From contig JBCCHB010000001.1 in assembly GCA_039028975.1 (NCBI GenBank), positions 1 to 64,000 on the forward strand: a DNA stretch of 64,000 nt. Direction: 5' to 3'. The DNA is from JAHBNG01 sp039028975. GTDB taxonomy: Bacteria > Chloroflexota > Anaerolineae > Caldilineales > Caldilineaceae. Below the pieces are notes generated by a model that was given only the letters and a program-made list of their open reading frames with translations, was not told the DNA's origin and made no database searches. The position numbers and the translations under genes are program-made. Positions 1-7,847 of this stretch are shown here, piece by piece; position 1 is the first letter of the stretch; each line of letters starts with the position of its first letter.

Positions 1-145
1 ATCGCTTTATCCTTCCTTGGTCAGGGCTTCCCTTCGATGATTCCTACTTTATCATATATTCCTTTTTTCTTATACCCCCTTCTACACTTATGGGTAACGA
101 TAAGCTATTTTAGGCGGGGAACTGGGGCTGTACGACCAATACCTG

Positions 146-164
146 CCCTGCAAGGACGGGCTAC
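146..164. repeat. Dispersed repeat copy (CAAGGACGGGCTAC type)
   Basis: CCCTGCAAGGACGGGCTAC resembles CCCTACAAGGATGGGCTAC at 19902-19920, where it pairs with an upstream inverted copy. A weaker relative (AAGGACGAGCTAC) lies near 30794. This looks like a short family of dispersed extragenic repeats. Bases 1-223 hold no other feature I can support. Confidence 0.4.
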
Positions 165-223
165 AGTTCATGAATCTTGAGCTGGCATTTGGTATAAGGG
201 CAGTTAACTGAGTAGAATCGTTC

Positions 224-960
224 CTATTGTCCCATGATGCCCGGCACTAAAATTACGAGAAGCAAGAGATTGCCAACACCATGGATGATGACACCGATCC
301 AGGTATTTTTTGTCGTTGCACCAAGTAGGGAATGATCAAGCTGATAGGCATCAGCGTCAGGAAGTTCCAGCGCATAAAGTAGTGGATGAGCAGGTTCCAC
401 AAGAGGCCATTGACAAGCCATGCATAGCGACCAAAAACCTCTTCTTGTAAAGGTAAAGCATAACCTCTCCATAATAGCTCCTCCCCGCCGATATTGATAA
501 CAAGCCAACCCAGCCAGAAGAGCACCAACCACCAGTTCCCTTGCACCGGCACGCCAAGCAGATGGGTTAGGCCTTCTTCAATACGAAACGTTGGGTTGAA
601 CAAATCTGGAATGATTGCAGGCGGGGCAAAGAAGGAAAATTGGGCAAAGAAGGCTCCAGTCGGTGCCAGGAAGAGCTCGCAGACCTGAACAATGAGTAAT
701 GCACCCAGGATGAGCAGCCAGTCACGCCTCGTTAGTCGGTGGAATCGAAACCTTTGGCTAAACGGTTTAGGGTTTGGTTGTTGCGTATACTGAACCATTA
801 CCACAGCAAGCAACAGCACGATTGGTCCCCATAGGGCTAGCGTCCAGCTGACGATTAGCGGTACTACTTGTTCAGTTAGTAATGGGACAAGATAAGCAAT
901 TCCCACATAGATGAGTAGGCCAGGTATGCCAAAAAAGAGCAGGGAACGCCCCCAATTCAT
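224..960 (-). pseudogene. CPBP family intramembrane metalloprotease, frameshifted
   Basis: This is a multi-pass membrane protein of the CPBP (Abi/Rce1-like) family, whose members are membrane-embedded glutamic or metal-dependent endopeptidases. The diagnostic EELLWRG motif (EExxxR) and a second motif (LLIHYF) are in the main frame. That frame then runs into an unrelated tail ending at 253. The expected third motif (IIHGVGN) lies in the neighbouring frame, which ends at 224. The two join at a run of six A on the minus strand (T run at 306-311): a seventh A would give the continuous reading QRQKNTWIGVIIHGVGN. I chose the ATG at 960 because GGAGA lies about 8 nt upstream; an upstream ATG at 1029 is less likely. 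The break may be a real one-base deletion, a sequencing or assembly homopolymer error, or transcriptional slippage. Apart from the frameshift, family membership is clear. Confidence 0.8.
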
Positions 961-1117
961 GAGCCATTTCTCCAGGAAAGGTTTTCGTTGAGCCGTTGCT
1001 CTGGCCGACCTTCCTCCATTTTGCCACAACCAGGATGGTTTAGATAATCCTGCTGGGCATCATTGGTCTTTGGGTTGGATAGCTGATGTAGGAGAGAATG
1101 TGTTACAATCACCTCGA

Positions 1118-1903
1118 ATGACACACATGAAAGAGAGTTCCCGCATCATCTTTTGGAACATCCGCGCCGGTGGCGGCAAACGCATTGACGGCATCGCCGA
1201 CCAACTGTTGGCGTGGCAACCTGATATCATTGGCCTCTCCGAATTTCGCGGCACACCTGCTAGCCAGGCCCTGGCAGAGCGCCTTCGTGAATCTGGATTT
1301 CTTCACCAGATACAGACAGTCAATCCCTGCGAATTAGCCAAGAATGCTCTTTTGCTGGCTAGCCGTTTTCCCATGAGCACGGTCAAATCCAAACATATGC
1401 CCACGCTGCGGGAGCGGTGGATCTTGGCTAAAGTTGCAGCCCCATCACCGCTAACAGTCGGGCTAATGCATGTACCCAACTATACCCATCCCACGTTGAA
1501 ATATCCATTCTTAGAAGCGGTGCTTAAGATGTCTGGCAACTGGCGCAGAGGGCCAGCCATCCTGGGGGGCGATACCAATTGTGGAAAACGAAACATTGAT
1601 GAAGAAAAGCCTATGTCTGGTGGCTTTCAGCGGGAGCATGATTTTATTGTGGGGATGGAAGAGCGGGGATGGGCCGATGCCTTTCGCTCCTTGCATGGTG
1701 ACCGTCGCGAGTATACGTGGTATTCGCATCGAAACAATGGCTTTCGGCTCGACTATGCCTTCCTTAGTCCTGCACTAACACCTCAGCTAAGCGCCACGCG
1801 GCATGAATGGGGAATTGACCCCACACAGCCAGGTAGGCGAGATGGGTTGAGTGATCACGCAGCACTGATTGTGGATATTGCCTCGCCGCCAGCCATAAGT
1901 TAA
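1118..1903 (+). CDS. Endonuclease/exonuclease/phosphatase (EEP) family protein
   Basis: This is a metal-dependent phosphodiesterase-fold enzyme of the EEP superfamily (DNase I, exonuclease III, sphingomyelinase and inositol phosphatase relatives). The typical motifs appear in order: FWNIR with the Asn, GLSEF with the metal-binding Glu, GGDTNCG with Asp and Asn, a YTWYSHR-type segment, and a C-terminal SDHAAL with the catalytic Asp-His. No signal peptide is apparent, and the substrate cannot be told from the sequence. The start is uncertain: I use the ATG at 1118; the frame is open upstream (GTG at 1100 preceded by GGAGAG, or TTG at 1070). Its TAA overlaps the stop of the convergent DUF1697 gene (TTAA shared at 1900-1903). 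Confidence 0.85.
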   Translation: MTHMKESSRIIFWNIRAGGGKRIDGIADQLLAWQPDIIGLSEFRGTPASQALAERLRESGFLHQIQTVNPCELAKNALLLASRFPMSTVKSKHMPTLRERWILAKVAAPSPLTVGLMHVPNYTHPTLKYPFLEAVLKMSGNWRRGPAILGGDTNCGKRNIDEEKPMSGGFQREHDFIVGMEERGWADAFRSLHGDRREYTWYSHRNNGFRLDYAFLSPALTPQLSATRHEWGIDPTQPGRRDGLSDHAALIVDIASPPAIS

Positions 1904-2448
1904 TTCTGACTATTCGCCAATGCCATCTCCATCACCTTGCTTACCGTGCGCCAATTGCGAGCGGTGACAGAAACATCCCACCCCTTGGTAGCCGTCTCCG
2001 CCACTTTAGAGCGCGCTATGCCGTCTGGGGCATGGAGGTAGAATACATTGTCGACGAGCTGGAAACGCTCGTTTTCCTTTTTTATGGCTTCAAGTGCATC
2101 CTGATCAAATTGTTGGGGCGTGGCATCCAGAAAGAAAAAGTGAAGTGTTTTGGGTTCCTCGCTAGCTTCTGGATAAGGGTTGGCCTCTATAGCTGCTTGC
2201 AGTTGCTCCTTCCTGAGAATAAAGATCTGAGGGGAGAAACCATGGCTCTGCCCGATCGCAGCGGTAATCTCTTCTGACAAGGTTGCGATATCTGTACGCT
2301 CGCTCCGGAAGACCACATTTCCACTTTGAATATAGGTTTTGACGTCTGCTAACCCCAATTTTTCCAGAACAGTAGCCAGCTCTTTCATGGGCAGTTTATT
2401 ATGGCCGCCCACGTTGATCCCGCGTAGTAAAGCAATATAGTTATTCAT
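1900..2448 (-). CDS. DUF1697 family protein
   Basis: This 182-residue protein matches DUF1697 along its length. It has the signature N-terminus (YIALLRGINVGGHNKLPMKE), the TYIQSGNVVF segment and a C-terminal ATARNWRTV-like stretch (TARNWRTVSKVMEMA). The family is widespread, cytoplasmic and functionally uncharacterised; no catalytic motif is recognisable. It is the most downstream gene of the minus-strand block of small ligand-binding folds from 7.3 kb to 1.9 kb, separated from the preceding VOC gene by a palindrome that could act as a terminator. Its stop overlaps that of the convergent EEP gene. Confidence 0.88.
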   Translation of the reverse strand: MNNYIALLRGINVGGHNKLPMKELATVLEKLGLADVKTYIQSGNVVFRSERTDIATLSEEITAAIGQSHGFSPQIFILRKEQLQAAIEANPYPEASEEPKTLHFFFLDATPQQFDQDALEAIKKENERFQLVDNVFYLHAPDGIARSKVAETATKGWDVSVTARNWRTVSKVMEMALANSQN

Positions 2449-2468
2449 TGTTATACTCAGCTCCGCTT

Positions 2469-2518
2469 GAAACCGGAGTTTAGCCTCTCTTGTAGAGGCT
2501 GCGGAAGCTCCGGTTTTC
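2469..2518. repeat. Nested palindrome, GAAACCGGAGTTT family
   Basis: The outer arms GAAACCGGAGTTT (2469-2481) and AAGCTCCGGTTTTC (2505-2518) enclose an inner stem GCCTCT/AGAGGC (2483-2488 and 2494-2499). A related palindrome with the same core lies at 47131-47179. Placed between two minus-strand genes, it may form a transcript hairpin, but there is no clear U-tract, so I regard it primarily as a dispersed repeat. Confidence 0.6.
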
Positions 2519-2540
2519 CAAACGACCGCAGAAGAATCGC

Positions 2541-3296
2541 CTACGCTTGAACGATGCCAAAATTTGCACCTGCCGGATCGCTCAGCACAGCCGTACGGCC
2601 ATACTCCATATCAAAGGCAGGCACTTGTACCTTCCCACCAACGGTCGCGGCACGCTCAACAGCTTCGTCTGTATTGTCTATAGCAAAGTAACCCAGCCAG
2701 TGAGAAGGAACCCCTTCCCAATCGTCATCCATTTGCATAATGCCACAGAGCATCTCTTCACCCCGCTGCAAGATATGGTACTCCATGCCTTCCATCTTAG
2801 TAGGTGTGAGGGTAAGCAGCTTTGTATAAAAATCCAGTGCTGCAGCAGAATCTCGGGTGTTAACCTCGCACCAGCACATGCCGCCTGGTTCATTCTCTAC
2901 CCCGGCACCAATGTGATTGATAGCTTGCCAGAGACCAAAGGCGGCTCCGGTAGGATCCGTGCAAATGGCCATTTTACCCAAGTCACCAACAGTATGCTCC
3001 GACATAACCTGTCCACCCAGCGTTTTGACTCGCTCTGCGTCAGCGGAGGCGTCATCACTGGCGAAATAGACAGTCCATGCAGAGGGCATCTCAGCACCTG
3101 GTGGAATGGGTCCCATGCCGGCTGCGTTGTGCCCTTGAGACACAGCCAAATTGTAATGACCAAAGTCCGCCCCTGTATCAAGATAATTCCAGCCCAAGAT
3201 TTCTGCGTAGAACGTTTTGGCCGCGTCTATATCTGACGTCATAAGATCAAACCAAGTCGGTGTTCCTGCATCGCGTTTGGTTGTACGAGTTGTCAT
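2541..3296 (-). CDS. VOC family protein with two glyoxalase-like domains
   Basis: This 251-residue protein has two vicinal-oxygen-chelate (glyoxalase/bleomycin resistance) domains in tandem. The first is at about residues 12-124 (TWFDLMTSDIDAAKTFYAEI ... DPTGAAFGLWQ). The second is at about 137-250 (CWCEVNTRDSAAALDFYTKL ... DPAGANFGIVQ). The arrangement matches the Cfp30B/27-kDa-antigen type of VOC protein, usually annotated as a hydroxylase or glyoxalase without proven substrate. It is cytoplasmic. It is one of several VOC genes in this block, which suggests lineage expansion. The start codon is ATG with a loosely placed AAAGGGACA upstream. Confidence 0.85.
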   Translation of the reverse strand: MTTRTTKRDAGTPTWFDLMTSDIDAAKTFYAEILGWNYLDTGADFGHYNLAVSQGHNAAGMGPIPPGAEMPSAWTVYFASDDASADAERVKTLGGQVMSEHTVGDLGKMAICTDPTGAAFGLWQAINHIGAGVENEPGGMCWCEVNTRDSAAALDFYTKLLTLTPTKMEGMEYHILQRGEEMLCGIMQMDDDWEGVPSHWLGYFAIDNTDEAVERAATVGGKVQVPAFDMEYGRTAVLSDPAGANFGIVQA

Positions 3297-3323
3297 AATT
3301 TTGTCCCTTTTTATATAGTTTTT

Positions 3324-3388
3324 AAGAAAAAGATTTTCCGCCCTTACCCTTCGACACGCTCAGGGGGCGGTTGGAAAATCTTTTTCTT
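3324..3388. repeat. Inverted repeat with 16-bp perfect arms
   Basis: AAGAAAAAGATTTTCC (3324-3339) and its reverse complement (3373-3388) flank a GC-rich core containing CCCTTCGACACGCTCAGGGG. The left arm recurs exactly at 6814-6829 beside the VOC-DinB gene, so this is a dispersed element rather than a local terminator. It lies just upstream of the two-domain VOC gene. Confidence 0.7.
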
Positions 3389-3471
3389 GATGTCTATAGT
3401 ATAGGAAAGCCTAAAAATCGGCCCGCAATATGGCCAAATCCTGGCTGAAAGCTGATTAGCTGAAAGCTCTT

Positions 3472-3867
3472 TTATTCTACAAACATTATTTGCCACGAAA
3501 CGCCAAACTTGTCCGAAAACCAGGTATACCGAGGGCTAAAGGGATACGTGTCAAGGGGCATAAAGACTTCTCCATCTTGCGAGAGTGCGACGTAAAGCCT
3601 GTCGACTTCAGCGGGCGATTCACAGGTAACGTGAAGGGATATGGCTGGGGTAAAGGTCCAGGCGTGTTCGATGCTCGTGTCGATGGCCATGTACTCTTGA
3701 CCGTTGAGGGTAAAGGTGGCTACCCGCACCGTGCCTTCTGCACCTTCTTCGTTTGGACCGTAGTATTCCACGTCTAATATAGCCGAGTCTGGCAAGAGAG
3801 ACGTGTAGAACGTCATCGCTTCTACGGCTGTACCTGAAAACGTGAGAAATGTTTTGACTTTTGGCAT
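3472..3867 (-). CDS. VOC family protein (PhnB-like)
   Basis: This 131-residue single-domain VOC protein begins MPKVKTFLTFSGTAVEAMTF, the usual N-terminus of the PhnB / 3-demethylubiquinone-methyltransferase-like branch. It ends with FSDKFGVSWQI, also typical of the branch. The beta-alpha-beta-beta-beta layout is intact and the length is normal. The family binds small ligands or metals, but the substrate is unknown. It lies 13 nt upstream of nothing obvious on its own strand but follows the TfoX-like gene in the same direction, so the two may be co-transcribed. Confidence 0.85.
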   Translation of the reverse strand: MPKVKTFLTFSGTAVEAMTFYTSLLPDSAILDVEYYGPNEEGAEGTVRVATFTLNGQEYMAIDTSIEHAWTFTPAISLHVTCESPAEVDRLYVALSQDGEVFMPLDTYPFSPRYTWFSDKFGVSWQIMFVE

Positions 3868-3880
3868 AATGGCTACCCTT

Positions 3881-4234
3881 CTAGGGGGTTGTTTTCTCTT
3901 TCCGGTTTGACTTTTTCGCCTTTTTATTGAATTCTAAAGCAAGGCCAACCCAGTAGTTGAATTCTTCTTCGGAGCCAAGTATATCTTCATTGACGTTGAA
4001 GTAGCCTCTATAGACTCGCCCCTTCATGACGACAGCTTCACACCCATCTTTAGCCAGAACGTCTTCACTGTGATCCGAATCGATGCGGAACATGAGTCTA
4101 TCTGCACCAGCGTTGATGCACATCTTTTCATTGACTAAGAATGCCAAGCCACCGAACATCTTCTTTTCTTCAACCTGCTCAATGTCGGCCAACGCTTTTC
4201 GCACCTTTTCTGCTAAAGCCTCACTGTATGCCAT
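3881..4234 (-). CDS. TfoX/Sxy N-terminal domain protein
   Basis: This is a small cytoplasmic protein with a TfoX-N domain: MAYSEALAEKVRKAL, then KKMFGGLAFLVNEKMCINAG and the MKGRVYRGYFNV segment. In gamma-proteobacteria the full-length relative regulates competence; isolated TfoX-N proteins are common elsewhere and have unknown function. The ATG at 4234 is preceded by GAGGAG at ideal spacing, so I reject the upstream in-frame start at 4267. The C-terminus is a lysine-rich tail (NKKAKKSNRKEK). It lies 13 nt upstream of the PhnB-like VOC gene, so co-transcription is likely. Confidence 0.85.
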   Translation of the reverse strand: MAYSEALAEKVRKALADIEQVEEKKMFGGLAFLVNEKMCINAGADRLMFRIDSDHSEDVLAKDGCEAVVMKGRVYRGYFNVNEDILGSEEEFNYWVGLALEFNKKAKKSNRKEKTTP

Positions 4235-4314
4235 GTTGCTCCTCAAATGCCGAAGGCATCTATTCAAATAACTAATCGAGTCACTTCGTGTACTTTGGAC
4301 TTGGCGTTTCCAAG

Positions 4315-4830
4315 CTAGGATTCCTTGTTCAGAGAGTTCCGATAAGCATCTATCTTGGGCTTTAAAATGGTGAGCCGATCCAGGCTTTCACGACGCCACA
4401 CTTGCCGAAGGTCATAATATTCTTCAAATGACATCATACTATCGGGTATGACTACCCAAGGCTGCTTTGAGGATGTAAAAATATGGACGTCGGGCGGAAT
4501 CAGATCCGGTTGATCGAGGGTCCCTACCCGAACATATTTGGTCAGCCCTCCTGAGCCAGCGTAATGACTCCAAAGTGCAACGTAGCATTTGGGACACCTC
4601 GCTACCTTCTGACCCATTCCGCTATCTGACGGCGTATCTATGATGACAGGTGAATCACCAAGGTTCTCAACTCGATCTGATTCTATCGCCGCGTTAAGTA
4701 CAAATGCCGAGCCTGTCTCTCGCTGGCACCATCGGCAATGGCAGCAGTGAACAATGAGGGGCTTCGTTGTCATAAGATAGCGGATGGTACCACAATCACA
4801 ACCGCCTTCAATGGGAAATGTAGTCGTCAT
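4315..4830 (-). CDS. GFA family (glutathione-dependent formaldehyde-activating-like) zinc protein
   Basis: The N-terminal Cys pattern (GGCDCGTIRY, then HCCHCRWCQRETGSAF) and the later CPKCYVALW motif are the zinc-binding signatures of the GFA/CENP-V family. Family members are small cytoplasmic zinc proteins; a few act in glutathione-formaldehyde chemistry, most are uncharacterised. The length of 171 residues is slightly long because of a C-terminal tail. It lies 22 nt downstream of the SRPBCC gene on the same strand. Confidence 0.88.
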   Translation of the reverse strand: MTTTFPIEGGCDCGTIRYLMTTKPLIVHCCHCRWCQRETGSAFVLNAAIESDRVENLGDSPVIIDTPSDSGMGQKVARCPKCYVALWSHYAGSGGLTKYVRVGTLDQPDLIPPDVHIFTSSKQPWVVIPDSMMSFEEYYDLRQVWRRESLDRLTILKPKIDAYRNSLNKES

Positions 4831-4852
4831 AATTTGTTATTTATCTAATGCA

Positions 4853-5299
4853 TCATTTGCTTGAATTTTCGGCGAATTCTTTGAACAGTTTCATGTAGGT
4901 TGATGTCTGCTTTTTGAACATGCCAGGCATGAAGAAGGTCATGAGCCGCATTACTATGCCTGAGCATTTGAATTCTGAGTCTAGGATCCATTTGGTCTTG
5001 GAATCGCTCACATCAATAAAACGGTTCTCGATAAGGTTCCAGACGCCGTCGGCTTCATAGGTAGCAGCATACTCATCCGGGTAGCTGTTTACAGTGATGG
5101 TCTCTATCATCTCGACTTCGCGCTTACCCATCCTATGGAGTTGCTTTGTCTTGGCACCTACCTGACGCTCCCCTTGCCAGTTGATGGGCTCGAAGCTGAC
5201 AATGCTCGGCTGCCATTTGAACAGGTTTTCGCCGTCGAGAAAGTGTTCGATGACCCGCTCTCGCGGCAGATCGATATCGAGTTCGAGTTGGTATTTCAT
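4853..5299 (-). CDS. SRPBCC (START-like) family protein
   Basis: This 148-residue protein fits the SRPBCC hydrophobic-ligand-binding fold. A beta strand (MKYQLELDIDLPRERVIEHF) opens it, a mid-section with alternating strands follows, and a long C-terminal amphipathic helix (GMFKKQTSTYMKLFKEFAEN) closes the cavity. The ligand is unknown. The gene is 9 nt downstream of the GyrI-like gene and 22 nt upstream of the GFA gene, so it probably belongs to one transcription unit. Confidence 0.8.
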   Translation of the reverse strand: MKYQLELDIDLPRERVIEHFLDGENLFKWQPSIVSFEPINWQGERQVGAKTKQLHRMGKREVEMIETITVNSYPDEYAATYEADGVWNLIENRFIDVSDSKTKWILDSEFKCSGIVMRLMTFFMPGMFKKQTSTYMKLFKEFAENSSK

Positions 5300-5308
5300 A
5301 GAGGGTTC

Positions 5309-5764
5309 CTAGCGATTCTTGACAGGAATAGAGACTGACAATTTAGAATCGGGTTCATGGGGATTGAAGGTCGGGCCGTAATGTTCAAACTCTGGTCCCG
5401 CAGCGCGCTCGTAATCAGAATTTGGCAGCCATTCCTGGTAGAAAGTGTCAAATGAGTTACCCAGTGTTGGTAGTGTCGCTTCAAAGACGGCGTACGTCGC
5501 GGACGGAATATCCCATTGGCACATTCCGTCTGGCATGTCACCGACTTCGGTGATACCTACGGCTGCCATGTAGTCCATGATGCCAGCGTCCATATCCACT
5601 ATGTCCATGATGCCATAGGTTCCACCAGGTACCGCATTGGGCACTTCGTCCAAACGCTGGCCCTGCTTTGTCCACAGTTCAGAAATTTCATTTGATTTGG
5701 GGTTGGTGCGAATGCGCATGCCAACCGCGGTGAAAGCTTGTTTTTCAACAATTTGTGGGTTCAT
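5309..5764 (-). CDS. GyrI-like small-molecule-binding domain protein
   Basis: This is a stand-alone GyrI-like / AraC effector-binding domain (151 residues). It starts NPQIVEKQAFTAVGMRIRT and carries the PSATYAVFEATLPTL and FYQEWLPNSDYE segments typical of the SOUL/GyrI fold. Stand-alone copies bind cationic or aromatic small molecules, or hydrolyse cyclopropanoid compounds in some lineages; nothing here specifies which. It has no DNA-binding domain. It is co-oriented with, and 9 nt upstream of, the SRPBCC gene; GAAAGGAA precedes the ATG. Confidence 0.85.
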   Translation of the reverse strand: MNPQIVEKQAFTAVGMRIRTNPKSNEISELWTKQGQRLDEVPNAVPGGTYGIMDIVDMDAGIMDYMAAVGITEVGDMPDGMCQWDIPSATYAVFEATLPTLGNSFDTFYQEWLPNSDYERAAGPEFEHYGPTFNPHEPDSKLSVSIPVKNR

Positions 5765-5856
5765 TATGAGTTCCTTTCAGTAGTTTTTCACGGATCAAGA
5801 TGCACCACAGAGGATAAAAAAGATCCTGCTAACTTGAATTTCCTGCGTGATTTACC

Positions 5857-6789
5857 CTATTTCAATACGCACAGCGCCTGTCTAATTTCACCTAAGTGGT
5901 AGGCCGTATGCGCAATGATGCCGATTGCGCCACCGATGTGACGTGAAGTTGGCCATTCAGGTGTATCGGCGATAAGCTTCTTGATACGGTCATAACTATC
6001 GCGCAGTGACGTTTGGATGGCATCCCATTCTTTGGGCGTTACGGCTGTTGTCTCGCGCCAGATTTTATCCCAATCTGGCTGAACATACTGTTGGGTACGG
6101 ACGACCTCTTCCAAAACATCCAGATAAAAGGTCACGTGTTTGACCTGGGCGGCCAACGTTGCACATTTTCCACCCACAGGAATCGATGCTTCCTCGGCTG
6201 AGATGGTTGCCAAGGTCTCGAACATGGATGTGCCTTTGTCGAGATAGATGCCTTGAACGTTATCAAAAGTTTCGTCAAGCAGGGTATAGAGAACATCGGA
6301 AAAGTGGTCAACTTCGATCTGCTTTGGTTTAGAAATGGAAGTGGTGCCAGAAGGTTCAGCATCTGCAGATAGTTTATCGTATTGAGGTGGTGCGTTAGGC
6401 CCCACTTCCCATCGAGCAAAATACCACTGATTCTCTGACGGATCTTTGATGCCTGCGCCGCGCGGTTCACCGAACATGGGGCCAGGCTCAGCCAGGGAAG
6501 TGGCACCTGCGGACAATGCCGCATGATAGACCTTATCCACATCTTCTAGATAGAGAAAGAGCATGGTCGGCATCGGATCCATAACAGCACCACCTTCACC
6601 ACCACCAATCATCACAACCGAATTGCCGATGCGCAGTTCTACATGTGTACCACCGCCACCGCCAGGCGCACGAAAAAGCTCGCTTGCGCCAAATGAAGCT
6701 TTGAGAAAATCAATCATCGGCTCTAGCTCACGCACGACGAGGTAGGGGGTTACCGACTGAAAACCGGGCCGAGTTGGTTGTCCAAGCAT
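5857..6789 (-). CDS. VOC-DinB fusion protein
   Basis: This protein is about 310 residues, and two folds that are normally separate are joined. The N-terminal half is a VOC domain of the PhnB/glyoxalase type (TPYLVVRELEPMIDFLKASF ... DPSENQWYF). After a short linker (DAEPSGTTSISKPKQIEVDH) the C-terminal half is a DinB-like four-helix domain, with the helix-borne HVTFYLDVLEE and HIGGAIGIIAHTAYHLGEIR segments. The His residues fit the DinB metal triad. DinB-fold proteins include thiol-dependent transferases, so the fusion may pair ligand recognition with thiol chemistry; this is inference. The ATG at 6789 follows GGAGA; the longer frame to 6831 starts inside the dispersed AAGAAAAAGATTTTCC repeat and is rejected. 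Confidence 0.82.
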   Translation of the reverse strand: MLGQPTRPGFQSVTPYLVVRELEPMIDFLKASFGASELFRAPGGGGGTHVELRIGNSVVMIGGGEGGAVMDPMPTMLFLYLEDVDKVYHAALSAGATSLAEPGPMFGEPRGAGIKDPSENQWYFARWEVGPNAPPQYDKLSADAEPSGTTSISKPKQIEVDHFSDVLYTLLDETFDNVQGIYLDKGTSMFETLATISAEEASIPVGGKCATLAAQVKHVTFYLDVLEEVVRTQQYVQPDWDKIWRETTAVTPKEWDAIQTSLRDSYDRIKKLIADTPEWPTSRHIGGAIGIIAHTAYHLGEIRQALCVLK

Positions 6790-6813
6790 GGTTCTCCAAT
6801 CGCCATAGATAGC

Positions 6814-6829
6814 AAGAAAAAGATTTTCC
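6814..6829. repeat. Single arm of the AAGAAAAAGATTTTCC repeat
   Basis: This is an exact 16-bp copy of the arm found as an inverted pair at 3324-3388. A degenerate AGATTTTC follows at 6841. It lies immediately upstream of the VOC-DinB start codon region. Confidence 0.55.
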
Positions 6830-6907
6830 AAAGAGCCGACAGATTTTCAAAACTTGTCAGATCCGGACCTGGGAAAACGCTACCTATGGCTCAATAAGTT
6901 GGGTAGT

Positions 6908-7336
6908 TTAATGTTCTGAATTCACCATCCACTGCACGCCGAATTTATCGACCACCATACCAAAGGTTGCCCCCCAGAACATGTCAGCTAGCGGCATGGT
7001 GACGTTTCCACCCTCCGCCAACCCATTAAAGACGCGGGTTGCTTCGTCTTTATCTTTGGTTTGAACAGATATGTGGGCATTGTTACCAAAGGTGGTTGGC
7101 CCCATAGACTCGGGACGATCGCTGCCCATCAACGTATGTCCATCACCAATGGCGAGTGAGGCATGCATGATCTTGTTGGCTTCACTTTCCGGCATCTGAT
7201 GATCACCTTCACCTTGGCTGGGGGCTTCGCCGAAGCGCGAAAATTCGGGCGCGTCACCACCAAAGACTGAATGGTAAAAATTGAAGGCTTCTTCGCACTG
7301 ATCAGTAAAGTTGAGGTAGGGATTGATTGATAACAT
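6908..7336 (-). CDS. VOC family protein (PhnB-like)
   Basis: This 142-residue PhnB-type VOC protein has the N-terminus MLSINPYLNFTDQCEEAFNF and the segments SVFGG and FSRFGEAP. It ends DMFWGATFGMVVDKFGVQWM, the hallmark tail of this branch. It is probably the first gene of the minus-strand block of ligand-binding folds. GGAAATCCCAA lies upstream of the ATG. The function is unknown; family annotation as a glyoxalase or methyltransferase is historical. Confidence 0.87.
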   Translation of the reverse strand: MLSINPYLNFTDQCEEAFNFYHSVFGGDAPEFSRFGEAPSQGEGDHQMPESEANKIMHASLAIGDGHTLMGSDRPESMGPTTFGNNAHISVQTKDKDEATRVFNGLAEGGNVTMPLADMFWGATFGMVVDKFGVQWMVNSEH

Positions 7337-7363
7337 TTGGGATTTCCTTTCTTTCGATAGTAG

Positions 7364-7502
7364 GACTTACGCATGTGGAGAGAGCGTTACATTAAAGTGT
7401 AGCTTCACTGACGGCCATGATGATTTAACACCTCTAACAAAGAGAAAAGCTGTTAATTTATGTGGAGCCTGAGTATATTTGAACCTTGACAATGCGTAAG
7501 TC
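7364..7502. mobile_element. MITE-like element with GACTTACGCAT inverted termini
   Basis: GACTTACGCAT (7364-7374) and ATGCGTAAGTC (7492-7502) are perfect 11-bp terminal inverted repeats about 140 bp apart, with no coding capacity between them. Termini of the AGGACTTACGCA type are familiar from small non-autonomous elements in other bacteria. No transposase is in the window, and no clear target-site duplication is visible. Confidence 0.6.
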
Positions 7503-7847
7503 TTGAGCAATGTAGCTTGTCGATGGACATTCTGCCTTACGATGCGCCAGGTGCCTCGCTTGGCTCCGACAACGGCTTCATGGTTACGGTGAACGTGCCT
7601 TTTGCTTGTAAAATCATTTGTCTATGCTATCTCCTATACTGCGGATTTACCCTCATGAATATTTAGCCATAAACACGTTTTGGGTCTGCTTTTGTTAAAC
7701 ACTTGCGCTATTGTTGTTTAGGAGTTATGCTTACTTTTTACTTGACCATTGTAGGACATTTGTTCTGATTTGTCAATAGAAATTTTTTGTAGATTGGGCG
7801 ACTAATCGAGGTTGCTCAATAAAAGATCACCTACGACTATACCTTCC
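7503..7847. other. Non-coding spacer with a possible gene remnant
   Basis: There is no complete gene here. On the plus strand around 7518-7600 a reading of MDILPYDAPGASLGSDNGF continuing MVTVNVPFA looks protein-like but has no recognisable family and no complete frame. The rest (7600-7847) is AT-rich and likely carries the promoter of the metallophosphoesterase. Confidence 0.3.

Noticed and set aside
2547..3236. 229-codon plus-strand frame
   Set aside because: Antisense to the clear two-domain VOC gene; no homology or start signals.
6790..6831. Upstream ATG for the VOC-DinB gene
   Set aside because: The added residues come from a dispersed repeat, and GGAGA is ideally placed for the ATG at 6789.
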